A stretch of 64,000 nucleotides of DNA from the NCBI RefSeq assembly GCF_016746095.1, contig NZ_JAERTY010000001.1:372001-436000 (forward strand), written 5' to 3'. Source of the stretch: Sphingobacterium faecale (GTDB taxonomy: Bacteria; Bacteroidota; Bacteroidia; Sphingobacteriales; Sphingobacteriaceae). The translations under genes were made by a program, and so were the position numbers. Below are positions 60,825 to 64,000 of the stretch, in pieces (position 1 is the stretch's first letter; each line of letters begins with the position of its first letter). The notes under the pieces are model-generated. The model worked only from the letters and a program-made list of their open reading frames with translations, made no database searches and was not told the DNA's origin.

Positions 60825-61777
60825 TGGGAGCAAAGTTTAAGTTTTTGATAATAGTGGCGTTGTTGCTCCTGGTCGGAGGATCTTTTATACTTTATGGTGT
60901 AGAGCTTACGAATAGTTATTCGATTGAAAAACGCTCTATTCGTTTGTTGAGCATGCTTGTGGTTGGCATTAGTGTGGCTTGTTCGTCGGTTATTTTTCAG
61001 ACTATTACCGCAAATAGAATTTTAACCCCTTCAATTATGGGGTATGAGGCCGTTTTTATTCTTTTTCAGACATTGATCGTTTTTTTATACGGCGATAAGG
61101 CGTTCAAAGTAATCAGTCAGCAGGAGAACTTTTTTTATGCTATTCTTTTTATGTTAGGTTTTTCCCTGTTGCTGTATTTTCTGCTATTTGGTAAGAACCG
61201 GAGAAGCATGTATTATCTACTGCTTACGGGAATGGTTCTGGGAACGTTGTTTATGACCTTAAGCCAGTTTTTGCATGTGCTGGTCGACCCAAACGAATTT
61301 TCTATTGTACAGAACTTTATGTTTGTGTCATTTGCTAAGATGAATACCAAACTCTTAAGTGTAGCAGGGATAACGATGCTTGTAGCTTTGATCTATACCG
61401 GATGGAATGCAAGATACCTTGATGTAATGGCATTGGGACGGGATCAGGCAATAAGTTTGGGGGTAGACTACGATAAGATGGTTAGGCGTTTTCTATTTGT
61501 CATTTCTCTTTTGGTATCTGTTTCTACAGCTTTGGTCGGTCCGATTACGTTTTTAGGGATTTTGGTTACCAATTTGACTTATGAATTATTCAGGACACGT
61601 AAACATCGTTTCATGTTGGTGATATCCAGTTTGGTAGCTTGTCTTACACTGATTCTTGGTCAATTTTTAGTAGAGCATATTCTACAGTTTTCTACGACGG
61701 TCAGTATTATTATAAATTTTATGGGTGGGGTATATTTTATGTATTTATTATGGATAACACGGAAAAGAATAAGTTAG
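60824..61777 (+). CDS. iron-siderophore ABC permease, FecCD family (second subunit)
   Basis: 317 residues, GTG start overlapping the TAG stop of the first subunit. 'SIRLLSMLVVGISVACSSVIFQTITANRILTPS' region (about 37-69) is typical of YclO/CeuC-type subunits, and 'GPITFLGILVTNLTY' is the coupling region. Together the two permeases form the heterodimeric inner-membrane channel. The last 28 bases overlap the ATPase gene. Confidence 0.9.
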   Translation: MGAKFKFLIIVALLLLVGGSFILYGVELTNSYSIEKRSIRLLSMLVVGISVACSSVIFQTITANRILTPSIMGYEAVFILFQTLIVFLYGDKAFKVISQQENFFYAILFMLGFSLLLYFLLFGKNRRSMYYLLLTGMVLGTLFMTLSQFLHVLVDPNEFSIVQNFMFVSFAKMNTKLLSVAGITMLVALIYTGWNARYLDVMALGRDQAISLGVDYDKMVRRFLFVISLLVSVSTALVGPITFLGILVTNLTYELFRTRKHRFMLVISSLVACLTLILGQFLVEHILQFSTTVSIIINFMGGVYFMYLLWITRKRIS

Positions 61778-62532
61778 AGTTTGAAACAATAGCTAAATAT
61801 TATGGCAAAAAAGAGGTGTTGAAAGATGTCTCGGGGAGTATTGCCAATAGGAAAATTACTTCGTTAATTGGACCCAACGGAGCGGGTAAAAGTACATTGT
61901 TGTCTATTATCAGTCGATTGATAAAGCAGGATGGTGGGACGGTTAGTTTTCTGGATAAGGAATTGTCCACTTATAAAGGAACAGACCTTGCGAAGAAACT
62001 TTCTATACTAAAGCAGTCCAATCACTTGGACTTGAGATTGACCGTGCGAGATCTAGTCTCTTTTGGTCGTTTTCCTTATAGTAAGGGGAAATTAGGTGCT
62101 TTTGATGAGCAAAAAATCGATGAAGCCATTGCGTTTTCTGATTTAATGAATTTGCAGGATACGTATATCGATGAATTGAGTGGAGGACAGCGACAACGTG
62201 CTTTTATCTCGATGATTATTGCTCAAGATACCGATTTTATATTGTTGGATGAGCCTCTTAATAATCTAGATATGAAACACGCAGTACATGTTATGAAGAC
62301 ATTGCGTCGTTTGGTGGATGAACTGGGGAAGACGGTGGTCATTGTGATTCATGAGATCAACTTTGCGGCTCAGTATTCGGATCGGATTGTAGCGCTGAAA
62401 GATGGGAATATCTGTTATGATGATGAAACGGCCAAAGTTATCGATCCAGTAGTCCTCAAAGATATATTTGATATAGAGTTTGATATTATCGAGAGAAATG
62501 ATAAAAAGATTTGTAATTATTTTAATCTATGA
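61750..62532 (+). CDS. iron-siderophore ABC transporter ATPase
   Basis: 260 residues from the ATG at 61750 (MDNTEKNKLEF); the frame is open to 61639, inside the permease gene, but that extension is not plausible. Walker A 'IGPNGAGKST' (about 36-45), Q-loop 'SILKQSNH', signature 'LSGGQRQRAF', Walker B 'FILLDEPLNNLD', H-loop 'VIHEINFA'. Size matches FepC/YclP-type ATPases. Stop and next start overlap as ATGA. Confidence 0.92.
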   Translation: MDNTEKNKLEFETIAKYYGKKEVLKDVSGSIANRKITSLIGPNGAGKSTLLSIISRLIKQDGGTVSFLDKELSTYKGTDLAKKLSILKQSNHLDLRLTVRDLVSFGRFPYSKGKLGAFDEQKIDEAIAFSDLMNLQDTYIDELSGGQRQRAFISMIIAQDTDFILLDEPLNNLDMKHAVHVMKTLRRLVDELGKTVVIVIHEINFAAQYSDRIVALKDGNICYDDETAKVIDPVVLKDIFDIEFDIIERNDKKICNYFNL

Positions 62533-63494
62533 AGATGAGTATACATATGATGTTAGGAAACCTAGGTAAGATAACAATGTGTGGTTTGTTGTTTTTAAGT
62601 ACGATTGCCTGTCAATCCAATTCAAGCAACGAGAAGTCGGAGGGGGGGGCAGATAGCTTAATCACAGTACATCATAAATATGGCGATATCGCAGTAGCTG
62701 TGAAGCCAGAACGTGTCGTGGTATTGGATATCGGTGCATTGGAAACGATGAAGGAGTTGGGCTTGGTTCCAACAGGAGTCCCGAAGAAATTTTTGCCGGA
62801 TTACCTTTCAGATTATCGTGATAATCCATCTATCACTGATGTGGGTTCCGTTATTGAACCGAATTTTGAGGCCATCTCCGCATTGAAACCAAATTTGATT
62901 TTTATATCGACAAGACAGGAACGTTTTTATGATGAACTGAGCGAAATAGCCCCGACGGTCTTTGTCGGAACAGATAATAAAAATTACCTATCCTCTTTTG
63001 AGGCGAATGTTCAGATGATTGCTTCTATTTTTTCGGAAGTGGCGTTAGCAACTATTAAGCTTGACTCCTTGAAACATAGGATCGAGACCGCTCAGGCAAA
63101 ATTTAAAGATGATCCGAATAAAGCGTTGTTCTTGATTTATAACAACGGTAAATTCAGCGCATTCGGTAAAGGTTCTCGATTTGGTTTTATCCACGATGTA
63201 TTGGGGATAAAGCCTGTCTTGGATCTAGAAGATGAATCGGTACATGGTCAGCGTGTTTCTAATGAGCTTATTGCTGAGGCTAATCCGGACTATCTATTTA
63301 TTGTAGACCGAAATGCCGCTGTACTGGGGAAGACAGCTAGTCGGGAAGAGGTAGAAAACAAGCTGATTAAAATGACTAATGCCTATAAGAATAAGAAGAT
63401 GTTCTATCTGGACCCTAATGTTTGGTTTATTTCAGGTGGAGGCTTAACCTCTATCAATTTGATGGTAGATGATATTGTTCAATTAATTCAATAA
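62529..63494 (+). CDS. siderophore-binding lipoprotein (FecB/CeuE/YclQ-type)
   Basis: 321 residues. Lipobox TIAC (Cys28) and a Ser/Asn-rich linker. A class III periplasmic-binding fold: 'PERVVVLDIGALETMKELGL' at the start of lobe 1, a long bridging helix near 175-200, 'FGFIHDVLGIKPV' and 'ADPNVWF'-like 'LDPNVWFISGGG' in lobe 2. The 'VHGQRVS' and 'VDRN' segments resemble the catecholate-binding residues of CeuE/YclQ. In Bacteroidota it hands ferric siderophore from the periplasm to the permease pair encoded just upstream. Confidence 0.9.
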   Translation: MKMSIHMMLGNLGKITMCGLLFLSTIACQSNSSNEKSEGGADSLITVHHKYGDIAVAVKPERVVVLDIGALETMKELGLVPTGVPKKFLPDYLSDYRDNPSITDVGSVIEPNFEAISALKPNLIFISTRQERFYDELSEIAPTVFVGTDNKNYLSSFEANVQMIASIFSEVALATIKLDSLKHRIETAQAKFKDDPNKALFLIYNNGKFSAFGKGSRFGFIHDVLGIKPVLDLEDESVHGQRVSNELIAEANPDYLFIVDRNAAVLGKTASREEVENKLIKMTNAYKNKKMFYLDPNVWFISGGGLTSINLMVDDIVQLIQ

Positions 63495-63498
63495 TAGT

Positions 63499-64000
63499 AT
63501 GGAAAAGACAGTTATCGCAAGACATATATTTAAGGTAACAGCTAAAGAGTACATTACGCCACATTATATCCGCGTGCGGTTAAAAGCGGATGAGGATACT
63601 GATTTTGGGAAATGTACCTTAGGAGCGAATAATAAGATTTTTATTCCACCAACTGGAACAAAGGAAGTTCAATTTCCTACATTCGATAATGAACGGGGAG
63701 AATGGGTAATGCCTGATGAAAATCTAACACCACTGGTACGTACATATACACATCGTGCATTTGATCCGGACACTAACGAGATGACCATTGATTTTGTCAA
63801 TCATGGAGATAATGGGCCAGCTTCGGCTTGGGCGAGAAATGCCGTAAAATCTGATCAGTTGGGAATAGCAATGAAAGTGAGAGAAACCAAGCATTATACG
63901 GAAGCGGATTGGTACTTTCTAATTGGAGATGCAACGGCAATCCCCGTTATCTGTTGTATTTTGGAAAGCCTCCCTGCCGATGCTAAAGGGTATTGTATAG
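63499..64000 (+). CDS. siderophore-interacting protein (ViuB/SIP family), 3' end outside the window
   Basis: 167 codons are present from the ATG at 63499, 4 bases after the previous stop, and the frame runs off the right edge. 'LVRTYTHRAFDPDTNEMTID' and 'FVNHGDNGPASAWARNA' are the FAD-binding signature of the siderophore-interacting protein family; 'WYFLIGDATAIPVI' begins the NAD(P)H-binding domain. These cytoplasmic flavoproteins reduce ferric siderophores to release iron. Having both an esterase and a reductase in the operon gives two release routes. Confidence 0.92.
   Translation, partial: MEKTVIARHIFKVTAKEYITPHYIRVRLKADEDTDFGKCTLGANNKIFIPPTGTKEVQFPTFDNERGEWVMPDENLTPLVRTYTHRAFDPDTNEMTIDFVNHGDNGPASAWARNAVKSDQLGIAMKVRETKHYTEADWYFLIGDATAIPVICCILESLPADAKGYCI

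Noticed and set aside
61639..61749. Extended N-terminus of the siderophore ATPase
   Set aside because: The extension lies wholly within the permease gene and precedes the first beta strand of a normal ATPase; ATG 61750 is sufficient.
1..64000. CRISPR array, prophage or insertion sequence
   Set aside because: No regularly spaced repeats, transposase, integrase or phage structural gene was found.

Overview
The window reads as a piece of chromosome from an AT-rich Bacteroidota bacterium, most likely Sphingobacteriaceae (Sphingobacterium or Pedobacter-like). This is inferred from the SusC/SusD pair driven by a FecI-type sigma factor and FecR anti-sigma factor, the DUF4843- and DUF4374-type lipoproteins, Tat-exported Gfo/Idh/MocA proteins, Bacteroidota-style TAnnTTTG promoter elements and weak Shine-Dalgarno sites. 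No rRNA gene, insertion sequence, prophage or CRISPR array was seen.

Layout. 1-2558: end of an LEA14-like protein, a PagL-like lipid A deacylase and an AEC transporter. 2656-12079: a Tat-dependent sugar-oxidation operon (two Gfo/Idh/MocA oxidoreductases, a GMC flavoprotein with its gluconate-dehydrogenase-subunit-3 partner, a hydroxypyruvate-isomerase-like TIM barrel, an NupG-like permease, ApbE, an FGE-fold protein), closed by a clear terminator. 12105-32668: a SusCD locus with its own ECF sigma/FecR pair. After susCD come three exported proteins built from six copies of a repeat I do not recognise, then an all-exported set of glutamate-centred enzymes: three N-formylglutamate-amidohydrolase-fold proteins, two D-aminoacylase-family enzymes, a gamma-glutamyltransferase and, remarkably, a lipoprotein glutamate racemase. 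I propose that this locus captures and dismantles gamma-linked and/or D-glutamate-containing polymers or peptides (poly-gamma-glutamate, or peptidoglycan-derived gamma-D-Glu material) outside the inner membrane. It is followed by a decayed and an intact serine hydrolase gene.

34312-45721: mostly housekeeping or metabolic genes: DUF1003 protein, ABC-F ATPase, a Cys-rich MarR regulator with DUF2024 and a thioredoxin-like protein, AlaX-type tRNA editing, arginine decarboxylase, BenE, SerC, a MazG-like enzyme, a Fsr-type MFS exporter and an AraC regulator.

45732-50268: an RNA-repair locus. A WYL regulator is divergent from a slipin-rtcB pair. The 850-base gap between them carries two perfect TACGCA-N7-TGCGTA palindromes exactly 100 bases apart and a series of degenerate tRNA-like modules, at least one of which has D and T arms but no room for a normal anticodon arm. 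The locus ends in a perfect 30-bp palindrome.

50282-64000: a ferric-siderophore locus. A XusB-like DUF4374 lipoprotein and TonB receptor are on the minus strand. A PAS histidine kinase, an esterase, a YncE-like propeller, two FecCD permeases, an ATPase, a substrate-binding lipoprotein and a siderophore-interacting reductase (cut by the window end) are on the plus strand. Both arms carry tandem copies of a TTATTTAGA-N5-TCTAAATAA-type box, suggesting one shared metal-responsive regulator.
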